The notes below the pieces were generated by a model, which was not told the origin of the DNA, did not search any database, and saw nothing but the letters and a program-made list of their open reading frames with translations. A stretch of DNA of 64,000 nucleotides from Bacteroidales bacterium (GTDB lineage: Bacteria; Bacteroidota; Bacteroidia; Bacteroidales; Lentimicrobiaceae): the NCBI GenBank assembly GCA_024636955.1, contig JAGXGB010000011.1, positions 1-64,000 of the forward strand, written 5' to 3'. Below, in pieces: positions 63,892 through 64,000 of the stretch (its first letter is position 1; the number at the start of each line of letters is the position of its first letter). A program made the position numbers and the translations under genes.

Positions 63892-64000
63892 TTTATTGTC
63901 TTATATTGTAGTCAGGATATCATTATTCCTATCTTTTAATTTTGATACTTATCCAAATTGCTTGCCAACTCGTTTATTACAAAAAAGTTAAGTCATAATG
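63892..64000. other. Upstream region of clpB, cut by the window edge
   Basis: 109 bases without a gene. No clear TAnnTTTG element and no CIRCE-like inverted repeat are visible on the clpB strand within this piece; the promoter may lie outside the window. Confidence 0.4.

Overview
The window is chromosomal DNA from a Bacteroidota member, most likely an uncultured or marine Bacteroidales-type anaerobe. The lineage shows in a SusC/SusD pair with a surface lipoprotein, a DUF5723 protein, a type IX secretion plug protein (DUF5103), ribosomal protein THX, and many -7 promoter elements of the Bacteroidota form TAnnTTTG. Start codons mostly lack Shine-Dalgarno sequences. Anaerobic or facultative energy metabolism is suggested by pyruvate:ferredoxin oxidoreductase (nifJ) and a complete Na+-translocating NADH:quinone reductase operon (nqrABCDEF) with its flavin transferase apbE. 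I see no insertion sequence, prophage, CRISPR array or rRNA operon; most of the window is ordinary core genome.

Layout. 1-6.6 kb: end of a SNF2 helicase, tRNA-His, a peptide-type ABC permease, a DUF5723 protein, a membrane protein coupled to a rhomboid protease, and YqgE/AlgH. 6.7-12.4 kb: a MurL-like epimerase beside murD (a possible alternative route for placing D-glutamate in peptidoglycan), THX, a TPR protein, fmt and HU. 12.4-17.3 kb: DNA repair (aag, recQ), aroK and rlmD. 17.4-26.5 kb: a sugar-uptake locus (SusE/F-like, SusD, SusC) divergent from a LacI regulator with a perfect palindromic operator between them, then an MFS transporter. 26.6-36.3 kb: alkaline phosphatase, a heptose epimerase, a MerR/M23 pair divergent from alaS, a B12-binding CarH/LitR-like MerR regulator followed by an ECF sigma factor, and a histidine kinase. 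36.3-46.7 kb: a nucleoside kinase, folK, sppA, a class C acid phosphatase, nifJ and a DHOD-like protein, EamA and an unknown membrane protein. 46.8-50.8 kb: an aminotransferase and a wbpB-wbpA pair for UDP-GlcNAc-derived uronic acid synthesis. 50.8-57.7 kb: nqr operon and apbE. 57.9-64 kb: T9SS plug protein, dnaX and clpB, the last two overlapping tail to tail.

The most unusual signal is non-coding. Four intergenic regions (about 13.1, 29.0, 48.1 and 50.6 kb) carry tandem arrays whose unit sequences are unrelated but whose periods are 22, 11, 22 and 44 bp, all multiples of 11 bp or about one DNA helical turn. In the 13.1-kb array even strongly diverged units keep exact 22-bp phase over ten units. 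I regard this as the best candidate for something undescribed. A second non-coding candidate is a possible small RNA between the LacI and MFS genes.

Coordinates of short sites were counted by eye and may be off by one.
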